From Pelagibacteraceae bacterium AG-414-E02 (GTDB lineage Bacteria; Pseudomonadota; Alphaproteobacteria; Pelagibacterales; Pelagibacteraceae), in assembly GCA_003214615.1 (NCBI GenBank), contig QCLK01000005.1:62001-126000 (forward strand): a DNA stretch of 64,000 bases. Reading direction: 5' to 3'. The notes below the pieces were generated by a model. It was not told the DNA's origin, searched no databases, and was given only the letters and a program-made list of their open reading frames with translations. The position numbers and the translations under genes were made by a program. Of the stretch, positions 19,590 to 29,486 are shown one piece after another. The number at the start of each line of letters is the position of its first letter. Position 1 is the stretch's first letter.

Positions 19590-21018
19590 ACTTTCTTAAA
19601 ATTGGATAAACTTTGCCTGGGTTTAATAGTGAACTCGCATCTAAAGCTTTTTTTATTTTGATTTGCTGTTGAATATCATTATTATTAAACATTTCACACA
19701 TCAATTCTCTTTTTTCAACTCCAACACCATGTTCTCCTGTTAAAACTCCTCCAACTTTTACACAATATTTCAATATATCCGCGCCAAATTTTTCTGTTTT
19801 TTCTAAAGCATTCTTTTCATTTGCATCATACATAATTAAAGGGTGAAGATTTCCATCTCCAGCATGGAATGCATTAGCTACCGGTAAATTGTATTTTTTC
19901 GACAATCTACCTATTTCCTTTAAAACTTCTGCTAATTTTCCTCTAGGAATTGTACCATCCATGCAATAGTAATCTGGTGCCATATCTCCGCAAGCGGGAA
20001 AAGCAGCTTTGCGACCAGCCCAAAATTTTAATCTTTGTTTTTCATTTTTACTAATTTTGATACTTGAAGATTTATTTTTTTTGGCAATTTCACTTACTTT
20101 TTCAATTAACTCTTCTACTTCAATTTCTGCACCATCTAATTCTACAATTAGCATTGATTCTGCATCTCTTGGGTAGCCTGCTTTAACAAAATTATCCGTT
20201 GCATGTATCAATGCTTTATCCATCATCTCCATTCCAGAAGGAATAATTCCGCTTGCAATAATTTCGGATACACATTTTCCCCCATCTTCAATGCTTGGGA
20301 AGCCAATTAAAGCCGCTTTAACACTTTGAGGTTTTTTTAAAATCTTAACAGTAACTTCCGTAATTACACATAGCAGACCTTCAGACCCTGTAATTAACCC
20401 TAGTAAATCATAACCTTCGGAATCGTAAGTTTTTCCTCCTAATCTACTTATGGTTCCATCCATAAAAACCACTTCGACACCAAGAAGATTATTTGTTGTA
20501 GTTCCATATTTCAAAGAATGTACACCTCCAGAATTTTCAGCAACATTTCCTCCTATTGAACAGGCAATTTGACTAGAAGGATCTGGAGCATAATAAAAAC
20601 CTTTTTCTTCGACAGCTTGTGTTATTGATAGGTTAGTGACTCCAGGCTGAGCAACTACACATCTATTCTTATAATCAACTTCCAAAATTTTGTTAAATTT
20701 TCCTAAACATAAAAGTACACAATCTGCCAAGGGTAATGCTCCTCCAGATAATCCAGTGCCAGAACCTCTTGGTACAACTTTAATTCTTTCCCGATTACAA
20801 AAAGCAAGTATCTTGCTTACTTCTTCAGTATTTTCTGGAAAAACAGCAATTAATGGTTTTTGCTTATATGCGGACAGGGCATCTGTTTCGAAAGGACGAA
20901 GTTGATCTTCGTGATCTAAAACATTTTCAGCTTTGATAATTTTTTTAAGACCTTTAACAATTTCTATTTTTTTTGATGTAAGTTTCCGATCAATCTTCGG
21001 CATGGCTAGTTTGTTCAT
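19522..21018 (-). CDS. glcD: Glycolate oxidase subunit GlcD
   Basis: PRGSGTGLSGGALPLADCVLL, NSGGVHSLKYGTTTNNLLGVEVV, ending GRVHVHRGKTKFPDIPRF. Confidence 0.96.
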   Translation of the reverse strand: MNKLAMPKIDRKLTSKKIEIVKGLKKIIKAENVLDHEDQLRPFETDALSAYKQKPLIAVFPENTEEVSKILAFCNRERIKVVPRGSGTGLSGGALPLADCVLLCLGKFNKILEVDYKNRCVVAQPGVTNLSITQAVEEKGFYYAPDPSSQIACSIGGNVAENSGGVHSLKYGTTTNNLLGVEVVFMDGTISRLGGKTYDSEGYDLLGLITGSEGLLCVITEVTVKILKKPQSVKAALIGFPSIEDGGKCVSEIIASGIIPSGMEMMDKALIHATDNFVKAGYPRDAESMLIVELDGAEIEVEELIEKVSEIAKKNKSSSIKISKNEKQRLKFWAGRKAAFPACGDMAPDYYCMDGTIPRGKLAEVLKEIGRLSKKYNLPVANAFHAGDGNLHPLIMYDANEKNALEKTEKFGADILKYCVKVGGVLTGEHGVGVEKRELMCEMFNNNDIQQQIKIKKALDASSLLNPGKVYPILRKCAEEGRVHVHRGKTKFPDIPRF

Positions 21019-21068
21019 AAAAATATATTACAGCCTAAAAGGCCGGTGGTCAAAAAGGTAAAAATGAA

Positions 21069-22232
21069 TTATTTAAGTATTTTATGTATTTTTTCTATAG
21101 CTTTACTTATATTTTCTCTTGATACAGCAAAATTAAATCTAACATTATCTGTGGCATATTTTCCAAATGCTGTTCCAGGTATCATGGCAACACCTGCCTC
21201 TTTTAAGCATTTCTCTGTAAATATCTCCCCATTCATTCCAGTGCCCTTAACATTAGGAAAAGCGAAGAAAGAACCGCCTGGTAAACTGCATGTAACACCA
21301 TTTAAACTTTTTAGTCCATCAACTATTAGTTTTCTTCTTATGGTAAATTCCCTCATCATATCATTTAAATGATCTTCTGGCCCATCGAGTGCTGCTATTG
21401 CACCATATTGAGCAGGAGTATTTACACATGAATGGCTATTGACACAAAATTTAAATACATGTTCAATTAATTTTTTAGGCCATACACCCCAACCCAAACG
21501 CCATCCTGTCATAGCGTATGTTTTGCTCCACCCATTTAAAACAATAAGTCTGTCAAAAAGATCAGGGTAATTTAATAAAGTTGGAATTTCCTTATTGTCA
21601 AAAATTAACCTATCATAAACTTCGTCACTTAAAATTGCTAAATTAGGAAATTTTTTTAAACCATTAGCTAATTTATCAATCACATTTTTTTCGGTAAAAC
21701 CACCTGTTGGATTATGAGGATTGTTCAAAATTAATAATCGGGTTTTTTCATTAATTAGTGATAAGATTTTATCAGGATTAATCGAAAAATCTTTATTTTC
21801 TGTCATATTATAAGAAACTGCTTTGGCTCCAGTAAAATTAATCATTGATTCATAAATTGGAAATCCTGGATCAGGATATATAATTTCAGCACCAGACTCT
21901 CCAAAAAAAGAAATAGCATAGTGCATTGTAGGTTTGCCCCCAGGCATGATTACTATTCTTTCAGGATCAATGTCAGCTTTGTACAAACTTTTAATTTTTC
22001 TACTTACAGCTTCTCTACACTCAATAGTCCCGTTGGGTAATGTATAACCATGATGGCCCTCTTTTAATGCTTTGATTGCAGCATCTACAGCGTGTTTTGG
22101 GGATTTAAAATCTGATTGTCCTAAACTTAAATCAATAATTTCTTTTCCTTGTTTTATTAAATTTTTTGTTTTTGCAAAAATATTATAGACGGCCTCTGTA
22201 CCAAGTCTATTAACACCTTTTGCAATTTTCAT
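21069..22232 (-). CDS. Class I pyridoxal-phosphate aminotransferase
   Basis: NNPHNPTGG, DEVYDRLIFD, NGWSKTYAMTGWRLGWGVWP. Confidence 0.93.
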   Translation of the reverse strand: MKIAKGVNRLGTEAVYNIFAKTKNLIKQGKEIIDLSLGQSDFKSPKHAVDAAIKALKEGHHGYTLPNGTIECREAVSRKIKSLYKADIDPERIVIMPGGKPTMHYAISFFGESGAEIIYPDPGFPIYESMINFTGAKAVSYNMTENKDFSINPDKILSLINEKTRLLILNNPHNPTGGFTEKNVIDKLANGLKKFPNLAILSDEVYDRLIFDNKEIPTLLNYPDLFDRLIVLNGWSKTYAMTGWRLGWGVWPKKLIEHVFKFCVNSHSCVNTPAQYGAIAALDGPEDHLNDMMREFTIRRKLIVDGLKSLNGVTCSLPGGSFFAFPNVKGTGMNGEIFTEKCLKEAGVAMIPGTAFGKYATDNVRFNFAVSRENISKAIEKIHKILK

Positions 22233-22234
22233 TT

Positions 22235-23389
22235 TTAATTTTTTCTAATTATAACTTTAGATCTGTTTAATTCTTGAATGGACTTGCATCCCATTAATAT
22301 CATGTCACGATTTATTTCAGCTTTCATTTTTTGCAATAATGCTTCAACACCTTTTTGACCGGCAGCACCTAAAGCAAATAGATATGCTTTTCCAAAACTA
22401 CAAGCCTTGGCTCCAAGCGCCAATGCTTTTAAAACATGAGTACCCCTTCTAACTCCACCATCAAGTATTACCTCTATTTTATCTCCAACTGCATCAACAA
22501 TTTCACTCAATTGATCAAAAGGTGTTCTTGAACCATCGAGTTGTCTTCCTCCATGGTTTGAAATTATTATTGCCGTACATCCAATATCGATTGCTTTTTT
22601 TGCATCTTCTACCGACATAACTCCTTTAAGAGCAAAAGGACCTCCCCACTTTTTGACACAATACTCTGCATCACCCCAGCTCATTTTAGTTTCAAATTGT
22701 TCATTCATGTAATTCATAACTGATTGATCTATTTTACTTCCTTTATCAGTTGCATGAATTACATTTGATAATTCAAATTTTTTTCTAAACAAATAATTTA
22801 GACTCCATTCGGGGTGCATAGCAAAACTTAGTAAACTACCTAATGTTAATCTAGGGGGGGTTGAAAAACCTGTTCTATGATCTCTTTCTCTATTGCCAGC
22901 CACAACAGCATCAACTGTCAAACACATGCTTTTAAATCCAGAATTCTTGCATCTTTCAATTAAATTATCGGTTAGTCCTTTATCTTTATGAATATAAAGT
23001 TGAAATAATTTTGGACCAGTATTTATTTTTCCGATCTCCTCAATACTTGTCGTTGACATAGTCGATATACCAAACATCGTACCCATTTTTTGTGCAGCTC
23101 TCGCTGTAGCCTTTTCACCTTCATGATTATATAGACGATGCATAGCGGTGGCAGAAAGAAAAAGAGGGAAATCAATTTTTTGACCTAAAACAGTAGTTGA
23201 TAAATCAATATTGCTAGCACCAGTTAATACATTCGGAATCAGATCGCAATTATTAAAAGAATCAGTATTTCTTTTTAACGTAACTTCATCGTCAGCACCG
23301 CCATCAATATAGTGAAAAATTGGTGATGGTAACTTTTTTTTTGCTAATTTTCTAAAGTCTTCTACATTATGACAATCTTTAAGATTCAT
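22235..23389 (-). CDS. FMN-dependent alpha-hydroxy-acid oxidase/dehydrogenase (L-lactate dehydrogenase-like)
   Basis: YIDGGADDEVTLKRNTDSF, ISNHGGRQLDGSRTPFDQL, VILDGGVRRGTHVLKALALGA. Confidence 0.93.
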   Translation of the reverse strand: MNLKDCHNVEDFRKLAKKKLPSPIFHYIDGGADDEVTLKRNTDSFNNCDLIPNVLTGASNIDLSTTVLGQKIDFPLFLSATAMHRLYNHEGEKATARAAQKMGTMFGISTMSTTSIEEIGKINTGPKLFQLYIHKDKGLTDNLIERCKNSGFKSMCLTVDAVVAGNRERDHRTGFSTPPRLTLGSLLSFAMHPEWSLNYLFRKKFELSNVIHATDKGSKIDQSVMNYMNEQFETKMSWGDAEYCVKKWGGPFALKGVMSVEDAKKAIDIGCTAIIISNHGGRQLDGSRTPFDQLSEIVDAVGDKIEVILDGGVRRGTHVLKALALGAKACSFGKAYLFALGAAGQKGVEALLQKMKAEINRDMILMGCKSIQELNRSKVIIRKN

Positions 23390-23424
23390 TTTATAATATT
23401 AATTTTAACTTAATTGTGGATAAA

Positions 23425-23943
23425 TCAAAACTGTTTAATAAAATTAAACATATAACTATTTGCTCCTGGATTTTTTGTTCCAAGACTAGCATTTGATATG
23501 TGATTATAAGACATTCCAAAATGAGTACTATCGGATACATCAAAGGTCATTTGTATTTCACTTTTAAATTCTAAGGGGTAGCCTAAATCTTTTCCGTTAC
23601 CACTATTATAATAACCTGGCGCAAAACTAGGAGTAATTTTTACAAGTCCAAGATCATACTCTGCCTGAATTCCAGAATATAAATAAAATGCTGAATTTTC
23701 TGTCAAAAAACCTCCGGTAACTGGAGATAACTTTCCTAAAAAACTATTTCTAAATAAATCGTCATTTTGATGTTGTACACCAAAGGTACCTGCTTTTTGT
23801 TTATGGTCACTAAAATCAAACATTCCAGTAAAAAAGTTAAGTTCACTTTCGTTTGACTTCAAATTTTCATCTGCTGCCAAAGAAAAATTTCCTAAACAAA
23901 AAAATAGAAATCCGTTTAACATTAAAAAAGCAATTTTCCTCAT
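23425..23943 (-). CDS. Lipid A 3-O-deacylase (PagL)-like outer membrane protein
   Basis: Signal peptide; C-terminal MSYNHISNASLGTKNPGANSYMFNFIKQF matches PagL H-x-S-N region. Confidence 0.8.
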   Translation of the reverse strand: MRKIAFLMLNGFLFFCLGNFSLAADENLKSNESELNFFTGMFDFSDHKQKAGTFGVQHQNDDLFRNSFLGKLSPVTGGFLTENSAFYLYSGIQAEYDLGLVKITPSFAPGYYNSGNGKDLGYPLEFKSEIQMTFDVSDSTHFGMSYNHISNASLGTKNPGANSYMFNFIKQF

Positions 23944-24020
23944 AATCGAAACATATAACCTTCAATCTTAAAAATATACTTATTTTCTTATAAATGGAGT
24001 AGTGAATTTGTATGAATTTA

Positions 24021-24079
24021 TGCCTAATTAAGAGAACAAGAGGGAGATGAAGATTGTAATAAGTGCTCCTAACTAGGCA
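24021..24079 (-). repeat. Long-range inverted repeat, possible RNA structure
   Basis: TGCCTAATTA (24021-24030) and TAACTAGGCA (24070-24079); fully paired 10 bp with a G-U only in minus-strand RNA. Confidence 0.35.
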
Positions 24080-24155
24080 ATAAACACTAATTACATTTAT
24101 ATTTTGTCTAACTTTTGAAAAAAAAATGTTTAATTTAAGGCAGTATATATATTAA

Positions 24156-24476
24156 CTAATTTGAAGGTCTGAAGTAGCCAGATCCTTTTTTACCTGTAAA
24201 AATTTCTTCTATAAGAGGATGTCTGATAGGTTCATCTGAATCATCATTAACCAAATTTTGCTCTGAAACATAAGCCTCATAAGTAATTTCATTATTTTCC
24301 GCCAATAAATGATAAAAAGGTTGATCTTTTCTAGGTCTAACTTCCTTAGGTATAGATTGATACCAGGTTTCAGAATTATTGAACTCAAAATCTACATCAT
24401 AGATAACACCTCTAAAGTCAAAGTGCTTGTGCTTTACAACATCTCCAATTGAAAATTTAGCTGTGTTTACTGCCAT
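24156..24476 (-). CDS. hspQ: Heat shock protein HspQ / hemimethylated DNA-binding (YccV-like)
   Basis: FSIGDVVKHKHFDFRGVIYDVDFEF..WYQSIPKEVRPRKDQPFYHLLAENNEITYEAYVSEQNL. Confidence 0.93.
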   Translation of the reverse strand: MAVNTAKFSIGDVVKHKHFDFRGVIYDVDFEFNNSETWYQSIPKEVRPRKDQPFYHLLAENNEITYEAYVSEQNLVNDDSDEPIRHPLIEEIFTGKKGSGYFRPSN

Positions 24477-24561
24477 TTGATAGGTAATAAGATAAGTATA
24501 TTTATAAAAAAATCAATAGAAAAAAATATACCTTCAAACTGGTATATGCTAACATTTTTAT

Positions 24562-25110
24562 ATGGGAAAGCCTGCAGTTAAATTTGTAACAGATTTTGGT
24601 CCACTCCTTATTTTCTTTGTAATATATTTTAAAAATGGTCAAGATTTAAAAATAGCTATTCCACCATTTGTTTTAGCAACAATCGTTTCATTGTTAATTG
24701 TTTTTTTTTTAGAAAAAAAAATTCCAATGGTACCTTTAACAAGTGGCATACTTATTACATTATTCGGAGGCCTGACTTTATATTTTGATAACAAAATATT
24801 CTTTTATATGAAACCTACTATTATAAATATATTATTCGCTGGAGTACTATTTTTTGGTAAATATTTTAGCAAAAAACCTTTACTAAAAGTTTTATTGCAA
24901 AATTCGCTAAATTTAGAAGATGAGGGTTGGAAAAAATTGACTTATCGCTGGACTTATTTTTTTATTTTTGTGGCAATACTTAATGAAGCTGTATGGAGAA
25001 CTCAGACAGAAGCATTATGGGTTAATTTTAAAGTTTGGGGCCTGTTACCAATTAGTTTGATATTTTTTGCAAGTCAAGTTCCATTAATAAATAAATATAG
25101 ATTGAAATAA
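24562..25110 (+). CDS. yciB: Inner membrane-spanning protein YciB / septation protein A family
   Basis: KFVTDFGPLLIFFVIYF, LNLEDEGWKKLTYRWTYFFIFVAILNEAVWRT. Confidence 0.92.
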   Translation: MGKPAVKFVTDFGPLLIFFVIYFKNGQDLKIAIPPFVLATIVSLLIVFFLEKKIPMVPLTSGILITLFGGLTLYFDNKIFFYMKPTIINILFAGVLFFGKYFSKKPLLKVLLQNSLNLEDEGWKKLTYRWTYFFIFVAILNEAVWRTQTEALWVNFKVWGLLPISLIFFASQVPLINKYRLK

Positions 25111-25112
25111 TA

Positions 25113-25454
25113 ATGAAACATTTAAGTTTAGTTGTTAACAACAAAAATAAAAAGAAAGAAATTTTTTTTAATAAGGAAGAATTAAAATTAATACTAAATC
25201 TATATGCTAGAATGGTTTCAAGTGGTGAATGGAAAGACTATGGATTAAATATTTCAAAAAAAGAAGTAAGTTTTAATGTATATCAAAGAGCATCTGAATT
25301 TCCCGCTTATAAAATAACGAAAAATTTTAAACCAAAAAATAATAATGAAAAATATCTAATTAAAGATGCTCAAAATAGAATAATTAACAATTCTGAAAAT
25401 CTTGAAGTATTAATTAAAAAAATAGTTTGGAAAAAATTTAAATTAGTAAACTAA
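25113..25454 (+). CDS. DUF2794-like protein
   Basis: FNKEELKLILNLYARMVSSGEWKDYGLNISKKEVSFNVYQRASEFPAYKI. Confidence 0.75.
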   Translation: MKHLSLVVNNKNKKKEIFFNKEELKLILNLYARMVSSGEWKDYGLNISKKEVSFNVYQRASEFPAYKITKNFKPKNNNEKYLIKDAQNRIINNSENLEVLIKKIVWKKFKLVN

Positions 25455-25456
25455 GC

Positions 25457-26236
25457 TTATCGTCTTTGACCAAATAATCTAAGTAGCATGATAAACAAGT
25501 TAATAAAGTCTAAATAAAGTGTAAGGGCGCCCATAACAGCTTTCTTGCCCATAATTTCTCCAGTGTCACTAACTAAATACATATTTTTTATTTTTTGAGT
25601 ATCGTAAGCGGTCAAGCCAACAAAAATTAAAACTCCAAGAATAGATATAACAAAATACATCATTGATGATTTCATAAATATGTTAACTATCGATGCAATA
25701 ATAATTCCAATTAAACCCATCATAAGAAAGGATCCCAATTTTGTTAAGTCCCTCTTAGTTGTATATCCATAAATACTCATTGCACTAAAAGTTCCTGCGG
25801 TAATAAAAAATACACGCGTTATGCTTGCTCCAGTGTAAACTAAAAAAATGGATGACAACGAAGCACCCATTAACGCAGCAAAAATCCAAAAAGTCATTTG
25901 CGCTTTGGCAGCACTCATTTTTCTTATTCCAAAACTCATATAAAAAACTACTCCTAATGGGGCCAACATTACTACCCACATTAATGCGGAATTGTACAAT
26001 GCATTACCTATAGATGTTAGACCGGTTATTGATCCATCAGGTGCCATAACAACTGATAATTTAAAAAGCAACAATGAAATAATACCAGTTAAAAATATAC
26101 CCGAAGCCATGTAATTATAAACTTTAAGCATATATGCCCTTAGTCCTTCATCAACTACATGCGTCTCAGCGGTTCTGGCTCTTGATTGAATATTTTGTTT
26201 ATTAAATTCCATAAAATAGGATAAATATATTGCCAT
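25457..26236 (-). CDS. Bax inhibitor-1/YccA family membrane protein
   Basis: 7 TM, LTAYDTQKIKNMY, ALTLYLDFINLFIMLLRLFGQRR. Confidence 0.92.
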   Translation of the reverse strand: MAIYLSYFMEFNKQNIQSRARTAETHVVDEGLRAYMLKVYNYMASGIFLTGIISLLLFKLSVVMAPDGSITGLTSIGNALYNSALMWVVMLAPLGVVFYMSFGIRKMSAAKAQMTFWIFAALMGASLSSIFLVYTGASITRVFFITAGTFSAMSIYGYTTKRDLTKLGSFLMMGLIGIIIASIVNIFMKSSMMYFVISILGVLIFVGLTAYDTQKIKNMYLVSDTGEIMGKKAVMGALTLYLDFINLFIMLLRLFGQRR

Positions 26237-26299
26237 TCGAACTAATTTTCAAGATGTTAGAAGAGTTTAATAAAACTTTAAAATGGTTGAACCAAAAGT

Positions 26300-27355
26300 A
26301 TGAATTTTAAAATATTAGGAAATACAGATTTAAAGGTCAGTACAATTTGTCTTGGTACAATGACTTTTGGTGAACAAAACAGCCAAAAAGACGCTTTTGA
26401 ACAGATGGACTATGCTTTAGATAAAGGTGTTAATTTTTTTGATACAGCTGAAATTTATCCTTCTCCATGTTTTGAAAAAACTTGTGGTTCAACAGAAAAG
26501 ATAATTGGCAATTGGTTTAAAGAAAAAAAAAATCGGGATAAAGTTATATTAGCTTCTAAAATTTCTGGTCCAGGGTTATCGTGGATTCGAGGAGGAGGTC
26601 AACAGTACTCCGAACAAAATATTAAAGATGCAATAGAAAATAGTTTAAAAAGATTGAATACAGATTATATTGATCTTTATCAACTTCATTGGCCAGAGAG
26701 GAAAACTAACTTTTTTGGAAGACTTGGTTATGAACATAAAGAGGAAGAAACTCACCGATTCAAAGGAGGCTGGAATAGTTTTGAAAAAATATTGATTGTA
26801 TTGGAAAAATTTATAAAACAAGGAAAAATTCGCCACATTGGTTTATCAAATGAAACTTCTTGGGGTTTGTCAAAGTTTTTAGAAATTTCAAAATTAAATA
26901 AGCTTCCAAAAGTAATGTCTGTACAAAATCCTTACAACTTATTATGCAGAACCTATGAAATAGGCCTGGCTGAAATTTCAATTAGAGAAAACAGTGGATT
27001 GCTAGCCTACTCTCCACTTGCGGGTGGATTTTTAACAGGAAAATATAGGAATAAAAATTTACCAGATAAATCTAGACAACAATTATTTGCAAACTATTAT
27101 ACTAGATATAGTAAGCCCACTGCATCAATTGTAATAGAAAAATACTACAACATTGCAAAAAAATTTGCTTTGGATTTTGCGCAAATGTCAATAAAATTCT
27201 GTGAAATTCAAAAATTTGTAACTTCAGTTATAATTGGTGCAACACAAATGGACCAGTTGAAAATTGATATAGAAAGTGTAAATGTAAATTTAACAGATGA
27301 AATAAATAAAGAAATAAATGATGTACAATTAATATATCCAAACCCATGTCCATAA
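26300..27355 (+). CDS. Aldo/keto reductase (Tas-like)
   Basis: LGNTDLKVSTICLGTMTFGEQNSQKDAFEQMDYALDKGVNFFDTAEIYP. Confidence 0.93.
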   Translation: MNFKILGNTDLKVSTICLGTMTFGEQNSQKDAFEQMDYALDKGVNFFDTAEIYPSPCFEKTCGSTEKIIGNWFKEKKNRDKVILASKISGPGLSWIRGGGQQYSEQNIKDAIENSLKRLNTDYIDLYQLHWPERKTNFFGRLGYEHKEEETHRFKGGWNSFEKILIVLEKFIKQGKIRHIGLSNETSWGLSKFLEISKLNKLPKVMSVQNPYNLLCRTYEIGLAEISIRENSGLLAYSPLAGGFLTGKYRNKNLPDKSRQQLFANYYTRYSKPTASIVIEKYYNIAKKFALDFAQMSIKFCEIQKFVTSVIIGATQMDQLKIDIESVNVNLTDEINKEINDVQLIYPNPCP

Positions 27356-27861
27356 AAATTTATAAAAAAATTATTGTTGTAATTACATTTTGTTTTGTTT
27401 TTAATGTATTAAAAGCTGAAGATAATTTAAAAAGTATTGGTAAATTCAAAGATTGGGAAAGTTTTATTTTATCTCAAGAGGGAAGTAAAATTTGTTTTGC
27501 ACAATCAGTACCTGTTGTAAGAGCACCAAAAAAATTAAAAAGAGAACCTTCAAGATTGTTTGTAAGTTTTAGGCCGGCAGAAAATATTAAAAATGAAATT
27601 AGTGTAACCAATGGTTACGAATTTAAACCAAAAGCTCCTGTTGCCGCAAAATCCGGTAAAAGAAGCTACGATCTGTTTTCTAAAGGTCGGTTTGCATGGA
27701 TCGTTGATAATGAAGACGAAATTAAACTAATTTCTACTATGAAAAAAGCATCAAGACTTATGATTATTGGTAATTCTGAAAAAGGGGAACAAACAACAGA
27801 TCACTATTCAATGATGGGTTTTACAAAGGCTTACAATACAGCAAAAAAAAGCTGTAGCTAA
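27346..27861 (+). CDS. Invasion-associated locus B (IalB)-like secreted protein
   Basis: Signal peptide; FKDWESFILSQEGSKICFAQSVP..., SARdSKGMKAA-like ISTMKKASRLMIIG pattern. Confidence 0.7.
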   Translation: MSIKIYKKIIVVITFCFVFNVLKAEDNLKSIGKFKDWESFILSQEGSKICFAQSVPVVRAPKKLKREPSRLFVSFRPAENIKNEISVTNGYEFKPKAPVAAKSGKRSYDLFSKGRFAWIVDNEDEIKLISTMKKASRLMIIGNSEKGEQTTDHYSMMGFTKAYNTAKKSCS

Positions 27862-27873
27862 AAAAAATAATTA

Positions 27874-29055
27874 ATGAAAAAAAAAAGAAAGATAGTCCTA
27901 GCCTATTCTGGCGGATTGGATACATCTGTAATACTTAAGTGGCTACAAGAAAACTATAATGCAGAAGTAATAGCATTCACTGCTGATGTTGGACAAAAAT
28001 TAAACAAAAAAAAAATAATTAAAAATGCAAAAACACTTGGCGTAAAAAAAATAATTATTGAAGATTTAAAAAATTTATTTGTTAAAGAATATATTTACCC
28101 AATGATTAGGGGGCATGCGCTTTATGAAGGTGTTTATTTATTAGGAACTTCTATAGCAAGGCCTTTAATTGCAAAAAGACAAATAGCTGCAGCAAAAAAA
28201 AATAGGGCATATGCTGTATCACATGGTTCGACAGGAAAAGGTAATGACCAAGTTAGATTTGAACTTGGATATCATTATTTTGGTTCTAAAATTAAAGTAA
28301 TTGCCCCATGGAGAATTTGGAAATTAAATTCAAGAACAGATTTAATTAGATATGCTAAAAAAAATAAAATTCCTATACCTAAAGACAAAAAAGGAGCGCC
28401 TCCCTTTTCTGTGGATGAAAATTTATTTCATACATCAACTGAAGGAAAAATTTTAGAAAATCCTAAAAATACAGCTCCAGAATTTATTTTTCAAAGAACA
28501 GTTTCACCTGAAAAAGCACCTAATAAGGCTTCTTACGTAGTTATAAAATTTAAAAATGGAGATCCTATAACAGTTAATAATAAAAAATTATCACCAGGAA
28601 ATTTATTACAAAAATTGAATTTCGTTGCAGGTAAAAATGGTATTGGCAGAGTTGATTTAGTAGAAAATAGATTCATAGGAATAAAATCAAGAGGTGTATA
28701 TGAAACCCCTGGGGGAACATTGTTAATGGTCGCCCATAGAGCAATTGAATCAGTTACTTTGGACAAAGAGACTATGCATAAAAAAGATAAAATTATGCCT
28801 AAATACGCAGAACTTATTTACAATGGTTATTGGTATTCGAAAGCAAGATTTAAACTTCAAAAAATTGTTGATCTAAAAAGAAATAAAGTAAATGGGTCTG
28901 TTAAACTTAAATTGTACAAAGGTAATATTATAATTATTTCAAGAAAAACTAAAAGCAACGCATATTCAATGAAAAAAGTATCCTTTGAAGAAAATAAAAC
29001 ATTTAATAAATCAAATGTCGAAAGATTTATTAATTTTCATAAAAAAAAACTATAG
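27874..29055 (+). CDS. argG: Argininosuccinate synthase
   Basis: KIVLAYSGGLDTSVILKWLQE, AVSHGSTGKGNDQVRFELGYH. Confidence 0.98.
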   Translation: MKKKRKIVLAYSGGLDTSVILKWLQENYNAEVIAFTADVGQKLNKKKIIKNAKTLGVKKIIIEDLKNLFVKEYIYPMIRGHALYEGVYLLGTSIARPLIAKRQIAAAKKNRAYAVSHGSTGKGNDQVRFELGYHYFGSKIKVIAPWRIWKLNSRTDLIRYAKKNKIPIPKDKKGAPPFSVDENLFHTSTEGKILENPKNTAPEFIFQRTVSPEKAPNKASYVVIKFKNGDPITVNNKKLSPGNLLQKLNFVAGKNGIGRVDLVENRFIGIKSRGVYETPGGTLLMVAHRAIESVTLDKETMHKKDKIMPKYAELIYNGYWYSKARFKLQKIVDLKRNKVNGSVKLKLYKGNIIIISRKTKSNAYSMKKVSFEENKTFNKSNVERFINFHKKKL

Positions 29056-29058
29056 ACT

Positions 29059-29481
29059 TTATAATTTATGAAAATGATTTTTAACTTCATTCTTAAAAAG
29101 AAAATATAAACAAGATATTTGTAAAAACGTATTTAAAATCAATATAAATCTAACGCCTAAGCTTGTTAAACCTATTTCTGGTATTGGCTCATAGGGAACT
29201 GATAAGCTAATTCCTATAGCACCAATTAAATCTATAAGTCCTAAAATATTCCAGGAAAGTAATATCCCCCATAAAAAAGAGGAAGGTTTTTTTAATATAC
29301 CATAAACTAAAAAAAAAGCTGTTGTTCCTATAATAAAGTCACCAATTAATGGCAAAACCCATTCTGAAGGTGCTGCTCTTTCATTACCAGTTATTGTCCA
29401 AAATAAAAATAAGGTAGAACCAACTGCTCTAAATGTCATCCATCCGGTAACAAACACAATCCACTTAATTGAACTATACAT
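29059..29481 (-). CDS. Hypothetical membrane protein
   Basis: 140 aa, ~4 TM. Confidence 0.65.
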   Translation of the reverse strand: MYSSIKWIVFVTGWMTFRAVGSTLFLFWTITGNERAAPSEWVLPLIGDFIIGTTAFFLVYGILKKPSSFLWGILLSWNILGLIDLIGAIGISLSVPYEPIPEIGLTSLGVRFILILNTFLQISCLYFLFKNEVKNHFHKL

Positions 29482-29486
29482 AAATT

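Noticed and set aside
23415-23423. Perfect DnaA box (TGTGGATAA, reverse of TTATCCACA)
   Set aside because: A single 9-mer between two co-directional metabolic genes is expected by chance; no cluster and no origin context
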